A stretch of 64,000 nt of DNA from Apiotrichum sp. Y4204 (GCA_025531455.1 JAMYHL010000035.1:558001-622000); one strand, 5' to 3'. Positions 23,120 to 36,017 are shown, counted from the stretch's first letter. Numbers and translations are program-made. The notes: generated by a model not told the origin, from the letters alone.

Positions 23120-24387
23120 ATGAGCACCGACACGCAATATCCCTCCAACCTCAAGCTCCTGCTCATCGGAAACTCGAGCGTCGGTAAGTCCGCGCGCTCC
23201 CATCTTCTATCCTCACGAGGTTCCAATGGATCCATGGCAGGATTAGCCGGGGTTTCTCTGTATTAGGTCTGCGGCCAGAACGCGCCGCATGCGGTCTAGT
23301 CGCGGGTTCGCCACCCAACTTGGGGCAGATTCCCCTTCCATACAACGCGTCGTGGTGCTCCACACGCGGGCGTAATACACATGCCGCCAGTCACTTCGAT
23401 CATCAACTTACCTGCACAGGAAAGTCGTCGTTACTACTCCGGTTCACCGATGACGATTTTCTATCTGAGGAGGAAACGACGGCCACCATCGGCGTAGACT
23501 TCAAGGTCAAGGCGATCGAGATCGATGACCGCAGGTTCAAATTGTCGATATGGGTGGGTACCGGTGCAGGAGGAGCACAGTTGTCGCGGACAGATGTCGG
23601 CAATAGTTGCGCGTGACCGTGCTCTTTTCGCGTGCAGATGCTAACTCGTCAGGACACTGCCGGTCAGGAGCGGTTCCGGACATTGACCTCGAGCTACTAT
23701 CGTGGTGCACAGGGCGTCATTTTGGGTACGTTGAGGGTCTAGGCAGCTGCCGTGACAGTGGATCGGCCCCCGGAGTGGCATCTCCCAGGCTGTCAGCTGT
23801 TGCGAAACCAAGGCTCGAGTACTGACCTTCAGTGTACGATGTGTCGTCACGCACCAGCTTTGACGAACTGATGCGGTGGTTCCGGGAAATCGATACGTAC
23901 TGTTCCGAGGACGTTGTCAAGATCATAGTTGGGAACAAGGTAGACAAGGTGGGTATCGACGTCCTGGCAATGATGCTGTTTGGATCTTTTCCCTGTCAGC
24001 ACCGTTCCCTCGCTATCGGACATTGTCACGACAGAACCTTACAGTTCGCAGGAGATGGCGCGCCAGGTGACCACCGAGGAAGGCCAGGCGTTTGCCGATC
24101 GCATGGGCACACTCTTCGTCGGTAAGCCCCCTTCAGTTGTTCCACAAAGTTGACCCCAGAATGCTCTGCGAAGACAAACCTCCATGTCACGGATGCCTTC
24201 CAGGAGCTCGTCCGACGCGTGGGTATCTTCTCGGGCCGTTCGAATGACCTAATTGCACACTAACACATTCCAGATTCTTGCAACCCCTCAGCTCTGGACT
24301 CGCGGGCCGCAGCCCGTGCGCAACCCCAACTCGATCAACCTGAGCGACGACAGTAGCTCTGGGTGGCTCGGAGGATGTTCGTGCTGA
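23120..24387 (+). CDS. Rab18-like small GTPase
   Basis: Seven exons (23120-23183, 23420-23553, 23653-23725, 23833-23948, 24052-24121, 24160-24218, 24274-24387) give 209 residues. All G motifs are intact: P-loop GNSSVGKS at 17-24, switch [20 protein letters not shown] with the catalytic Gln, GNKVDK and ECSAKT. The RYYRG-type switch II is [18 protein letters not shown]. The C-terminus GWLGGCSC should be geranylgeranylated. [23 protein letters not shown] and ILATPQLW fit Rab18, which acts at the ER and lipid droplets. That would suit an oleaginous yeast, but the Rab18 call is by motif only. Intron 1 is 236 nt, much longer than the 40-100 nt usual here. Confidence 0.9.
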
Positions 24388-24880
24388 GCCCGCATTTCTG
24401 CCATTACAGTGCTGTGGTCCAGTCGGTTTCCACGGTCTGATTACGGTTTGATCTCGCCACCATCCTCCCGCCAGCATGGATGCAAGCCGCCGCCAACTGA
24501 CGGGCAGTAGCTCCTGGCGGCACGGCGGCGGGGGGATACACATGCCCACACTGCTCCTCCCGATTTCATTGTCAGCATCGATCCCTTGTTGTACAGCAGT
24601 TCCGCCCTCGTCGGACAGTTCGTAGAAGTAGACCATCTACATTTTATGGTAGAGCATATGTATCAGTGCCGAGAACAGTTGCGCGACACTGTAGCTTGCC
24701 TGTTTCTGCAGCCAAACAGGAGTAAAAGCTGTATGAGCAGTACAGTATCATCATAACGAAGCAGAGCCCCCAAGACCCAATCAGCGTTTCTCCGACCGAC
24801 ATTTCATCAAGTGGAGGTCTTTCAACCAGCCATGACCGCGCGCATCTCACACCTCATCATCACCCACACTTTATCGCACG
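24388..24880. other. Intergenic
   Basis: Nothing beyond a 3' region and a promoter is visible. Confidence 0.6.
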
Positions 24881-25677
24881 ATGTTCACACGTACGCTCCG
24901 CCCAGTGGGCCTCCGCCTCCGCCTCGGGGTGCGGTACAACTCGACGCTGCCAGAAGGCACGCAGCGCGACCCCGCTCACCCTCATCTATACTACCACCTA
25001 TACCCGTCCCCTTCCGCCCCCGAGAGCATCATCGTGTCGTTCCTCCCTCGCGTGCCGAAGGAGAACAGCGCGACCTACCTCGGATCCCTCCCCGCCGCCC
25101 CGGGTGCGGGACTCGACAGCTTCCGCGAGAACCCCCGGTTCCGGCCGCTCCTGCACTCGGCCATTCTCGAGGCCATTAAGCAGGGCAAGGCCGTGTCCGT
25201 CACTGATGAGGCGGCGGCGAGGCCGAGTGATGGATACATGCACGTTACGGGTGAGTTTCATATGGTGGCGATTGAAGCCTTAGGAGGGATGGAGGAAGGT
25301 GTGACCGAGTGAGGACACGAGCGAGGAGTTGTTAAATGGCGAGATAGCCTTCAAGAAGAGGTGTCGCGGCGGAGCGCAGCGCAACTCGCTCGTATACTGA
25401 TGCCATACAGATGAGCGCAAGATTCCTCCTCCGGGACGTGTTGCCGACGCGGATGACCTGTTGGCAAGCGTGTTCGTCAAGGACGGCAAGGTGAGCAGCG
25501 ATCCTCTGGCTTGCTTTTGTTCGGCACTGATTTCAGGTCGACGCCTCGACGTATGAGCCGCTACAGACATATCGTCTCGTGTCGCCCGAGGGAGTCATGC
25601 ATCTCCCGCGGGGAGTAGACGAACATGTCATGGACGTACTGGATCGCACTGATCGCGAAGAGCAGGGACAGCAGTAA
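24881..25677 (+). CDS. Putative mitochondrial protein of unknown function
   Basis: Three exons (24881-25250, 25411-25490, 25537-25677) close in phase to 196 residues. The N-terminus MFTRTLRPVGLRLRLGVRYNST is Arg-rich, lacks acids and ends in a processing-like RYNS, so a mitochondrial presequence is likely. After it come HLYYHLYPSPSAPESIIVSFLP, ENPRFRPLLHSAILEAI, a GYMHVTDERKIPPPGRVAD stretch at the exon junction and an acidic C-terminus (VDEHVMDVLDRTDREEQ). I do not recognise the family. The compact fold and short length suggest a soluble matrix protein such as an assembly or ribosome-associated factor, but that is a guess. Confidence 0.75.
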
Positions 25678-26137
25678 CCATTGGCATCATGGGCGAGTAC
25701 TTTGTGGAATGTACATCGAGCAAATGGTGGCAAAACAGTACGGTATGAGCTGCAAAACACCACCGCATGCACAATCTTCAACCTCTCACCTGGCCTTTGG
25801 CTGCTCACCCGCTGCTCATATAGTTCGCATGTACGAGATACATCATCTTCAGGAACTAGAGGCCGCGCAGTTGCTGCACTACGGTACTACGGACGCACGC
25901 TCGGGCAGCAAGTAATAATGACGAGATGGTATATGTCGGAAGCCATGGCAAAGATACAGCGGCATGTGTGTGCGTGTGGTGTGATATGATCAGAGTGGGA
26001 TGTTATAACCAGAACTGAAGTAATGTTTTGGTAGCGACAGGAAATAGATAAAAGGAAGACACAGGTCAACAGGGTAACCTAGCGTTTGTCAAGCTATCTT
26101 GGCGATTACCGGACCACGGTCTTGAAGCAAAAGCTGA
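25678..26137. other. Intergenic, convergent 3' ends
   Basis: Nothing recognisable. Confidence 0.6.
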
Positions 26138-28401
26138 CTAGAAGGAGCCACGCCCGTCACCGAACACGTCGGGAATGCTCGAAGCATCATGGTAGCGAGA
26201 GCGACAGTCTTTCGCCGAGTTCATTGAAGCGAACGAGCTACCCGAGGACGACGCTGACAGACCCTGCTGAAAGTCGTTCGACTCCCACTGCGAAGTCATG
26301 TTGCTGTTGCCAAAGGATGGGTTGGTGTAGGCCGCACGAGTGCTGGTGACATCAACTGAGGGACGGCGAGACGTTTGCTTGGTGGGAGTTTCGTAGTCGC
26401 GACCCGTGGACGCGTCAAACAGGGGCTGACGGGAGATAGAAGTGGTCCGCAGCATTGACTGAAGCGCCTCGACATCGTCAGAGGACGGGCGGCGGTAAGG
26501 AGAGAAGTCAAATGTGGGAGATGTTGGGCTGAGGGTGTTGAGAGAAGAAGTGCTAGAAATCAGCGTCGTCGCAGCAACCTGACTTACTGGTGCGAAACAT
26601 CAGACGTGCGCCGACGCAAGAAGTCGGTAGACTGACGACGACGAAGTTCTTCCTCGCAGGCCTTCATGTGTGCACGCAGGGTGAGGTCATCAATCTCGTC
26701 CGGGGCGACAGGGGAGATGGTGGAGACGGGGAAAGGGGTCGCACGAAGAGTGCGATTGGGCGATGGTGAGGTGAGGACGGGGTCCATTGGGCGAGTACTG
26801 TTGCTGTGCTTCTTCAGCTGCTTCTGGTTCTAGATGTCAGCGAGAGTCGTACGGATGCCACCAACCTCCGAGTCAGCGATGCGGACTTGAAGAGGCTTGG
26901 AGCATCCGGAGATTTGAACCTTGAGATCAAGCTGAAGTCAGTACAGGTCAATCGCAACACTCACTCGGCGGATAGCCTCCTCTGCTTGGGCACGGCTCTG
27001 CAGGCTGCTGTCAGTATGACCTTCCCTCTGATACTTACCGAACCATCGCCGTCCCACGGCGGTTGCCCTGGTCGTCGGTCAGGAAGCGGAGAGAGGAAAT
27101 GATACCGGGACAGAATAGGTCTTGCATCTCCTGTGGACGGGTGAGCCACCTCCAATAGTGAGTAACTTACAGCCTCAGTAATGTCGAGAGGAATCTCGGC
27201 AACGTAGAGATTGCTTGAGTGGGGGTCCTCGAGGGCTTTTTGCTTGAGGTGTGGGGTCTCTTTGCCATGCTGGCAGGTAATGTTGTTCTCCTTCATGTAG
27301 GCCATAAATTTGGTGGCGGCAAGACTAGAGTCAAACATGACAAAAGCATAACTGCGAGTTGGAGTCAGTAGCCTCACTCAGCTGCCACCTACGTCCTGGA
27401 CGAGCGACGGGCGCCGTCGGGAAGCATGTCCGCGGAATCCGGAGCAGTGTTGCCATTATGCTCAACCTTGACAGACACGACGCGGCCAAAACTCTGGCCA
27501 ATCTTGCGAAGCACATCCTCCGTAGCAGTCGAGGCCAGCTCGGGCAGATAAACTGTGCTGTCAGTCATTTGATGTGGGACAGGTGCCACATACCGTTGCG
27601 GCCTTCGCCAATGTCACTTGTGACGGCGGGATAGAGGCTTTCGAGACTGGTGGGTTCGACCTGGCGGATGTCACGACCGTAGTGCACGCGGGCCAGCCCA
27701 GGGGAGCTGACAGTACGGCGAGGAGCGGGGGAGGCGTCCTGGTAGTAATGGCGCATAGAGGACATTGAAGAGGTACCAGGCGATTCCTTGTTCTTAGTCC
27801 AGTCCACCGTGATCGGGTCATACTCCTCTCCCTCATAGAAAGAACCGAGAGAGTCGAGCTTGGGAGACTTCTTGCCATTCGCGTACGGTGTGGAGGTGTC
27901 AAGATGCTTGAGTGCGAGTTTGGCACGGTCAGTCTTGTGAATGAGGCTGTACGACAGGGCGTCCTTGCGAGCTTCCTCCGATGGAAGAATGTCGGGGGCA
28001 GCAGACGAGACTGAGCCGTTTAGAGTGTTAACGTCGCCATTGCCGCTGCGCAGGAGAACAGGACGAGTAGGAGTGCCGAACTTGGCGGTGGGTGTGGTTT
28101 TCGCAGGAGTGGTAACTGTAGGGACGGTTGTAGGGTAGCTGGCAACGGGGGTGAAGGCAGTGAGCCATCCGTCACCAAGCGAGTTGGCAACTTTGGGGGG
28201 CGAGTTCACTATCTCGGGAGTGTTCGAGGGCGGGCCGGGAATGATGGGCTCGTCGTGGTGATCGTTGCCAGCGTAGGTGAAGGGATAAACACCAAGCTCG
28301 CAGGTGGAAGGAGACGACGTCGCAGTGCCAGAGGAGGATGCGGTGGCGTAGCCTCCGAGTATGAAGGTCGGGGCGGAGGGATTGAGACGTTTGACGGTCA
28401 T
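26138..28401 (-). CDS. RNA-binding protein with two RRM domains
   Basis: A multi-exon gene (about eight exons) starting at MTVKRLNPSAPTFILGG, the first ATG of the long first exon. The first 280 residues are Ser/Thr/Pro-rich and disordered. Two RRMs follow: the first has STVYLPELASTATEDVLRKI and SYAFVMFDSSLAATKFM; the second has SNLYVAEIPLDITE and a GNRRGTAMVR-type RNP1. The tail is disordered (ending VFGDGRGSF), with a short helix (DLTLRAHMKACEEELRRR). The tandem pattern is closest to the Whi3/Scw1 or RBMS-type cytoplasmic mRNA regulators; I cannot choose between them. Upstream is a 600-bp purine-rich (on plus) leader, so the mRNA may have a long pyrimidine-rich 5' UTR. Exact internal exon borders were not all verified. 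Confidence 0.8.
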
Positions 28402-28998
28402 GTTGCACAAGGAGGAGCTGGGAGTGTGAGCCAACGCCCACACTGAACAAAGAAAGCCTCAAGACGCGATAGCTAGTTACTCAACGCCACTCCGAACGCC
28501 GAGGAAGATAGGGAAGGTGGAACAAGCACTCACAGATGTACGCCACGGGCGACAAAACGTGTGGTTGGGCGGGGTCCAAATGTCCTAACAGGAAGGTGGT
28601 GACCGGACAGGGATGGGTAAAGAGAAGGACGTGTGGAAAGACAATGAAAGAGGTGCAAGGAAGAGTGGGAAAGAGAAGCGAATTGGGGATGAAGAAGAAA
28701 GAGGATGGGAGAACAAAGAAAGAAAGGGGCTGTCGTTTAAGAGGGAAACGACTGAGAGAAAGTAGGAGACGAAAGGAGTGGGTTGACTGAAGGCGGAGGA
28801 AGACAAACTTGCATAGGTGAGCGGGAGCTGCGAGGAAGGTGAGTGGACTGGCCCCTGGATGGGGGATTTGTTGAGCTCAGTGAGCATGTCAAGGCAGGAG
28901 AGCAGAGGCCAGAGGGTAGAGGGAAGGCGAGGAAGGCAAATTATCGGTGGGTCAACGGCGCGTTGCTCTTTGTTGCTGGCAAGCGTGTGTGCTGTGCA

Positions 28999-29014
28999 TG
29001 TGTGTGTGTGTGTG
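28999..29014 (+). repeat. (TG)8 microsatellite
   Basis: An uninterrupted TG run in the intergenic stretch upstream of the RRM gene. Confidence 0.9.
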
Positions 29015-29550
29015 TTTTTGTGCGTCACGCGCCGGTGGGGGCTGGAAAGAAGCCTACCCCGCGACAGGGGACGACGGAGATGCGACCTGGCGTTCTGGCC
29101 TCTGCTCGTGTGCGTACATGTGCGTCCTCATACGCCCTGCACGCGTCGTGGGTGAGCCCGTGAGGTAGCGACCTCGAGAGTTTTCCGCTCGGCACTGAAC
29201 GGCACTACTTGCGATGATCAGGATGATCTTCGCGATCTTCCTCACTCGCGTCGCACCACGAGCTGGACTCGCACCCAATCGGCAACACATCAGCAATCAT
29301 CGACGACGCGAGGGGATCACTCTCACGCTTAGTGTACAAATATCCAGATCGCCGTCCTTTGGCACGTCATCGAGACGCGTCGAGGTACCTATCCCATGTC
29401 CCATACGCCCCACGGTATCCTCAGCCGAGCCAGAGATCAAGAGCTTAGCACCTACCATCTGCGGTTTGCGACCCTCGAACGCCTTTTCCGCAGAAGCTGT
29501 GTGTCGATTCGGTGAAACAGGACAAACACACGATGTACTCGATGCATGGC

Positions 29551-29577
29551 ATGACTAGCATGACTAGCATGACTGGC
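29551..29577 (+). repeat. Three tandem 9-bp units (ATGACTRGC)
   Basis: Two identical copies of ATGACTAGC are followed by ATGACTGGC, with further partial GCATGG units after. Function unknown. Confidence 0.85.
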
Positions 29578-31363
29578 ATGGCTTGGTGAGCATGGTGAGT
29601 GATGGCCGATTGCGCCGCTTGCCGATGCGTGATTGCTGATTGCCGTATATTGGTATCGACGGCGCGAGAAGGGATCAGCCTTGCAAGCTTGCAAGTGCCA
29701 CGCCAAGCCCGGTCAGACCAACAAGTCCAATACCCTGACATGGAATGATGAATGATGCTAGATGAACGATGGAGAATGACAACACGCTCACATTACGCAG
29801 TGACTCCAAGCCATCTCGTTATCAGCAGGTAGCAGCAGTCATCTTGTTCTATAAGTCGGCAGTGTCCGGACTGCTCACTTGTCGCCCCCGTTCGGATGAG
29901 AGTAACATCCTTTCTGTTTTGTGGTTTTCCGGTGTCTCACGGGATTGACGGATAACCGCTCTAGTCCGTTCATTGCCGGCCACAGACTGATCAGCGTGCT
30001 GAAACAGCATATCGCATGTATTTCGATGATGGCGATGCTTGCGCATGGTGAGTTGATCGCTTAAATCGTCTGCAGTGTGTTGGGATGAACGGCGGTCGGG
30101 CCCATGGCTGCATTGCTAGAGAAACTATTGTGATGGGCGTGATAGACGTGATGGTCGCTGGTCACGATGATCATTAACAAGGTCTGCCTGACGACTGGGA
30201 AAAAACGGCCGAATTGGGTAAAACGCGCGCACAAACCGCCAGTTCGTTACCTCTCACAGGCGACCTCAAAGGCTTGACGCGCTGTTGAGATCAGCGATCA
30301 GCTTTGCTGCGACGGCACCGACCGACCGATCACTCTTCTCCGCCGTGGTCTAAGGAAAGGTCTCAACAGCCCGCCTGAGGGCCTGCTCGCTGCTCAGGGT
30401 GGGGAGGACGTATAGAGGCATAGCGGTGGTGGAAACGTGCGAGTGCCGGACGGAATCACATCGATACCAAGAGCCTAGGGCCTCTAGTCAGTTCTTGGTT
30501 GCGCGTATCGCTACGTCATCTGTCCGTCGTCCGAACGCTGACAGTAGGTTTGAAGAACTGGCTGGCACAGACTCCTGCTTCAGTTGTAGAGTTGTTGAAC
30601 GGTTAACGCCGGCAATGCAGTCCTCGCAAACATGACGGCACGATCCTCATGGGACTGCTTTCCACGATCCCGGCAACGGACTATAGGCTCTTGAACTGCC
30701 CTTAAACGGACAGGATTTCGCAATGAACATCTGTCCGTTTCGATTTAAAGGAGCCGGAAACGGATAAAAAACGACTGGAATGTCAGACCGCGGAATGTCG
30801 GAGACTCATAGCGTTACATGGAGGTCAACACAGAGGACGCGTTCAGTAGACGCGTCTGCATGGTCAGTACGATCAAAGCAAACCGATTCCCATATGTGGA
30901 AGGCATAAGAGAGTACCGGAGTTGGATGCTCCGCAATAGGTGCCGCGGCCAATCACTGATGGTACGAGCTGAGAAGTGAACGGATCTGGTACCAGAGGAC
31001 TGAAGTGAGACGCGCTCTCTCCCAAAGCATTGCACTCGCGACGCAGTGAGAGGAACCTAGGGCGGAGCAAGGCCGAGAAACATCAGTCGTTCCCTTCCTC
31101 GGCATAGGAGCGAGTCAGTCATCCAGTCCCCAGCCTCGGCATCGACATTGACAGGAACACCGACCTTGACCCAACCTTGCCGGAGTCGCCGCCCGATAAT
31201 GCGATTCTCCGCCTATCACCACTGTTTGAGCAGGATCTCCGCCCCGCCCAGACCGACTCCGCGGACGACGCATCGCGCTCGCCCGGCAGAATTGCAGGTT
31301 GTTCATCCTCATGTCTACTCATCCCACACAGTCAGATGTCGGTATGTATGTGTGGTGTTCTTT

Positions 31364-32249
31364 TTATGCGCTCTCCTCAGCCTGCTTGGGCTTCTTGAAG
31401 AAGCTGCGGCGGAGCTGCTCGCGCTCCTCGCGGGGAAGGTTCTGACGGCCGTCGCCGGTGAGGGCCTACATGTCAGCTCGATAACCTCAGTGCAACTCAC
31501 GTTGCCGGCAGCGTGGAAGGTGCCGATCAGAGTGGCCATTCCGGCGCAGGCGCCGAAGGCCATGGGCAGGGAGCGGGCTGGCATTAGCTTGGTCTCAAAG
31601 GTGGGCCACAACTCACCCCTGGCACCGGCGAGGAAACCGGCCGCGCAACCACCAGCGGCACCGTTCAGAGCGTCATCGGTCTACGCGTCAGTCCTTCTAC
31701 CATTTATACTTCGTCCAAAGTCCCTCACCTCGCGGACGTTGGCAACGTAAGACTGGGTGAACGAGAACGCGAAACCCATTCCAGCTGCGATGTTAGATGA
31801 TGTCCCGAGTTTATGTGTTATTCCATGCAGCCCGCGCTGCTCCGCGTCACATACCGAACAGGCCGATAGTTCCTCCCGTGCGGGTGAAGATACCCATAGC
31901 TCCGCGGTTGTGCCTGTAGGTGTCAACTATTATTCTGTCCGCCGATAACATGGTATCGTCCGCGACTCCATCCGGACAATAATCTGCCGAGTAACGCCCA
32001 CAAGGGTGGACGCGGCGGCCTCGGACGTTATGCCAGATGAAGCTCGTCATTGCGCGCGACGCACTTGCCAAGAGCGTTCTGGACTGCCGAGACGAGGAGA
32101 CCGACACCAGCCGACTGGAGAGTGACGGACATCGCTGTGCCGAGTGTGTCGTGCTGGTGGAACAGATGGGCATGCTCGGTGACGGAGGGCGCGAAGAAGG
32201 TGCTTGCCGATGTGCCTGGAGGCGGGAGGAGGGGGTTGCGAGCCGCCAT
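31364..32249 (-). CDS. Mitochondrial complex I subunit NDUFA11 (B14.7 / 21.3 kDa type)
   Basis: Six exons (32065-32249, 31855-31913, 31729-31784, 31617-31680, 31501-31577, 31364-31465) give 180 residues with all phases closed. The protein belongs to the Tim17/22/23 fold with four Gly-rich membrane helices: SAGVGLLVSAVQNALGK, GTIGLFAGMGFAFSFTQS, NGAAGGCAAGFLAGA and LPMAFGACAGMATLIGTF. HNRGAMGIFTRTGG between helices 1 and 2 and the soluble tail LPREEREQLRRSFFKKP match fungal NADH dehydrogenase 21.3 kDa subunits. It is a peripheral supernumerary subunit of the membrane arm. Its presence shows the organism keeps proton-pumping complex I. Very short exons (56-77 nt) made it invisible as a single frame. 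Confidence 0.88.
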
Positions 32250-33175
32250 CGTCGTGTGTCTCGAGGGATGAGATGGGGTGGTAGAGGGTATGTCGGCGAT
32301 CTCGATCTCCACCGTTATCGTTGTGGACGTTGTTGCTACCAGCGCGAGCTGCCGGACCAGTCTCGGCAGTCAGCCATGCTCTCAGCCAATGCTCGAGTGG
32401 GTGAAGCAACGCACCGAACGGAGAACAGCCCGGGCGTCCGTCTATCGCGGAATTATCGGCGTGTTGAGGGGTGGCGGTATCTCGCGTGATGTCTGCGCGA
32501 CAACCATGCAAGGTAAATTCAGGGCTGGATGATCAATGGTCGGGGTTAGCCGATCGTCCACACCCCTGTCTAGTGCTTCCGGGGTGAGTCTGCTAATACT
32601 ATGATGTGTATGGTGTTGTGATAAGGCTGCTTCCCTTGATCTGGGTATCCCCTTTGAGCCTCTGACGTCGTTGTAGGAGCTCAATACGCGCGCCAGTGCG
32701 GTTGTTCCAGACGCACTGGGCAGACGGTCAAGTGGGTCTAGTGCAGAAGTGCAGAAGTACAGCAATAGTTCCGCCTCTCCGATTGTCGCTGTGATAGCGT
32801 GATGTGACCTCCCAGGGCACAATGCACAATGACCCCCGCATCGGACATGTGTAGATGTTACCCAGGTAGCAGGCGAGCGGGAGAGTCGTCCGTTCGTTCA
32901 CTTGGACCCCTCCACTGTAGCCCGACCAACCATCCATCCATCCAGACCATCCACAGCAACCTGGTTGCTTCTGAAGCTCAACCATCATCCATTATCGCTT
33001 CTTATTTTCGTTATTTCCTCTCCTCCTACCATCAGCTTCCCATCTCGGGTCCCCTTCCATCGCCATCTGCATTTTACTCGCCATCTCTCATCTTGCTGAA
33101 TCTCTCTTTCAATCGAGACACATCCGGTTTGCCGCCACCCATCACAGCCCTCGGTTCACCCATCAATCTCCCATC
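32250..33175. other. Divergent promoter region of NDUFA11 and the E2 gene
   Basis: No coding content is supported. The right half (about 32930-33175) is a pyrimidine-rich leader of the E2 gene. Confidence 0.6.
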
Positions 33176-34434
33176 ATGATAAGTATCCCGATTAGGTGTG
33201 CCTGTCCACCCAGGCTGCCGGGTGCCATCACACCACACCTTGTGCTCACTGCTTCACAGTTCTCCCAAGCGTCGAGTCGACACCGACGTGATGAAGCTGT
33301 GAGTGCATCGCGGGGTGCGAGGGTGTGTCAATGGGGTCTAGTGCCCAGCCCCTACTTGCCACCCATTACCGACCCTTCACACCGTTACACCCCTTACTAA
33401 ACCAATTAGTCTCATGTCGGACTACCAGGTCACGCTCGTGAACAACAAGATGAACGAGTTCTTTGTCAAGTTCCATGGCCCCGCGGAGAGTGAGTAAGAG
33501 CATGCCTGATTCCTGCGACCGAGGTCCGGTCGGGTGCTACCAGCCCTAGTTCCGGCGGTCAGGTAGTGTGCCCGACCTCCACATATTCATGCCGTGACCG
33601 TTGCGCGACCCATTGAGACTATGATGCTATTCGAGTGGAGCCGATGAAGCGATAGAGACCACAGGCGTCATTCCCTTCCCGTTGTCAAAGCCTTCATGCA
33701 TGCTAACAATGCAGCACCCTTCGCTAAGGGCGTTTGGAAGATCCATGTCGAATTGCCAGAGCAATTCCCCTACAAGTCGCCGAGTATCGGCTTTATGAAC
33801 AAGATCTTCCACCCCAACATTGATGAGCTGTAAGTCAGCTCCTCCGAATCTGCCGCCAGTCCTGACCTTTCCAGGAGTGGCAGCGTTTGCTTGGACGTCA
33901 TCAACCAGACTTGGTCACCCATGTTCGGTAGGTGTTAATCTTGTTGTGCGCGGTGGGCACAGGAGCAGGCCTGTTGAGTGTGCCGAACATTTCCGTCTCG
34001 GGGGCTCCGATGACGAATGACCCCGCATCGCGATGCGCTGACAGCTGACGCTATCTTCAGAACTTATCAACATCTTCGAGATATTCCTTCCCCAGCTTCT
34101 TCGTTACCCCAACCCGTCTGACCCGCTCAACGGCGAAGCGGCGGCTCTGTTGATGCGCGACCCCAAGGCGTACGCAAAGAAGGTCGAGTCGTATGTCGAC
34201 AAGTACGCCTCTGAGGGCGATGCCGACCGCGCGGGTGACCACGATGCGGACGATTCAATGCAGCGCTCCAAACCTTCTAACGGTAACGGTTCGTCAAGCA
34301 ATGGCGCAGGGAATGGCCACTCGAACGGCGCCAACGGTCATGATGATGATGAGGCAGAAGACTCGGACGAGAACATGAGTGACATGGGCGAGTTCAGTGA
34401 CGACGACGAGTTCATGGGCGAGATGGACGACTAA
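33176..34434 (+). CDS. UBC8: Ubiquitin-conjugating enzyme E2, Ubc8/UBE2H type
   Basis: Six exons (33176-33195, 33260-33298, 33410-33489, 33715-33829, 33875-33927, 34061-34434) give 226 residues. The N-terminus reads [21 protein letters not shown]. The UBC core has [32 protein letters not shown] in IFHPNID and the active-site Cys in [14 protein letters not shown], followed by [18 protein letters not shown]. The C-terminal tail of about 60 residues is Asn/Gly/Ser- then Asp/Glu-rich, as in other Ubc8 homologues. In budding yeast Ubc8 works with the GID E3 on gluconeogenic enzymes, and UBE2H pairs with the mammalian CTLH complex. The first coding exon is only 20 nt; its donor GTGTGC was chosen because it is the only one that restores the KRRVDTDV frame. 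Confidence 0.93.
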
Positions 34435-36017
34435 ACGCAATGGCAGCTATAACAGTGGTTTACACCACTAAGAACCCAGAGCTGCCAGCTGCTGCTATCT
34501 CTTCGGTAGCTCAGCCCAGCGCGCCTTTTTGGTCTTTGGTCACCCAGGCTCACATCCCCCAGCACCAGCGCGCAGCACGCCCCATTCCTCACGGGCATCC
34601 TCACTCTTCTCTATCTCTGTCCAATGTTGTATGAATCTCATCACAGTTATGACTCTTGAGTCTGGTACGACCTGGTGCAGTGTTGTGAGTGCGCCATCTG
34701 TTGACCTGTGAAAATTGTAGGAATTTCTGTGTGCGAGAAATCAGCCGCACTGATGGGTCGATAATCAATGACTGATCGACAACGGGATGGGACGGCGTGA
34801 GAAGCCGTCAAGCGAGGTCAGGTGTCAAAGGATATGTGGGAGCAAAGCTTCGCGGTCGAAAGCGATGAATCAATGAATGTATGGAAGCGAACCATACATT
34901 AGATGCAGGATGGTAAGAGCCTCCTGAAGCTTTGAACACCAGAATGCCTACTCACCACCCAAGCCGCTGCCTTCACGCCATCCCCGCTAGTCCTTGCTTC
35001 CTTTGCGCACTGGCACTTCCCGCTGCCAAGTCGCAGATCCTCCGCGCGCCCGCCGGTGGGACCAACCTTCCGCGTCATGGGACACGATTACTGGATCGCT
35101 ATCGATCCTCGCCGCCTCGGCCGCTTAGGTCGCCAGTCTCTGGATATCTGGATGTCATAGGGTACGCCCCGGCGATACTAACCGGCGACAGCCGCTCCCA
35201 CGCCCCACGATGACTCGGACGATCGTTTGCGACGATCATACCCCATGCGGCTAACCAAAGGCCAAGAATCAAGGTGCGGAATGGGAAGCGGAAGACTGTC
35301 CCGTCCTCCTGGCCTCGACGATGTGGCGCGACGCGAGGGCCGCGATCGGTGCGATTTGTCTGTCGCTAAAGGTTGCGTTAAGAAGCCTTTGCTAGTCGCT
35401 GATCATTGATTATCGCAGATCGCGGATCGTGCCGAGTATCGTTTCGTTACCGCCAGGGCGAGCCTGCTATACACGCACCGCCAACCTGCTGAGAGTTTGG
35501 AAACCCCCCGGCGCGGCGCCGTCCTTACCGGGCGCCTCCTTGCGCGTTGCCCAGCTGAGCATATATGATGAGCGACTAATCCACAGATGCATGCTTGATT
35601 CGCCATCAGCGGCCCCTTGTGCACCACTGTCCACCTTGTGGCCGCCTCTGCCACTGCCATCTGGGCTACCTGATTTACTGGTGTCTCAGGCCTGGGCAGC
35701 TCAGTACGATCGGCACCTAACAGCCCGAGCGCGTCGCCAGGTAGACTGGCCGCTGGAGAAGGCTAGAAACCAGAGGAATACCGTGTCCTACCATTTCTGC
35801 GGGCTCATCCTTGCGGACCGCGGTGAACTGCGCATGAACGACCGTGAATGTTTGCTCGCCTTCCTCGACGCGCGACGGGCCGAGCTCTTCATAGTTTCCT
35901 CGGTCGATTCTTGAAGTCTACATAACTATTTCTCTTCATCAGTTGACTCTACCCTCAGGACACTTCCCACGCTCCTTTCTTCGTGGCAGTCGCTGGCCGA
36001 CTCTGCTTCATGGTGCG
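34435..36017. other. Intergenic
   Basis: A 161-codon frame at 35429-35914 and shorter ones exist but show no domain, signal peptide or splice logic. An upstream exon of the following membrane protein could be hidden near the right end. Confidence 0.45.

Larger units (their letters stand above)
28402..31363. other. Gene-free stretch of about 3 kb
   Basis: The first 600 bp are a strongly purine-biased plus strand (pyrimidine-rich leader of the minus-strand RRM gene). The rest has two short repeats (listed) and no frame with recognisable composition, domains or splice pattern. No tRNA or 5S gene was found by eye. Confidence 0.5.

Noticed and set aside
28585..29028. 147-codon Ser/Leu/Pro-rich minus-strand frame
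   Set aside because: Composition reflects the pyrimidine-rich leader of the RRM gene.
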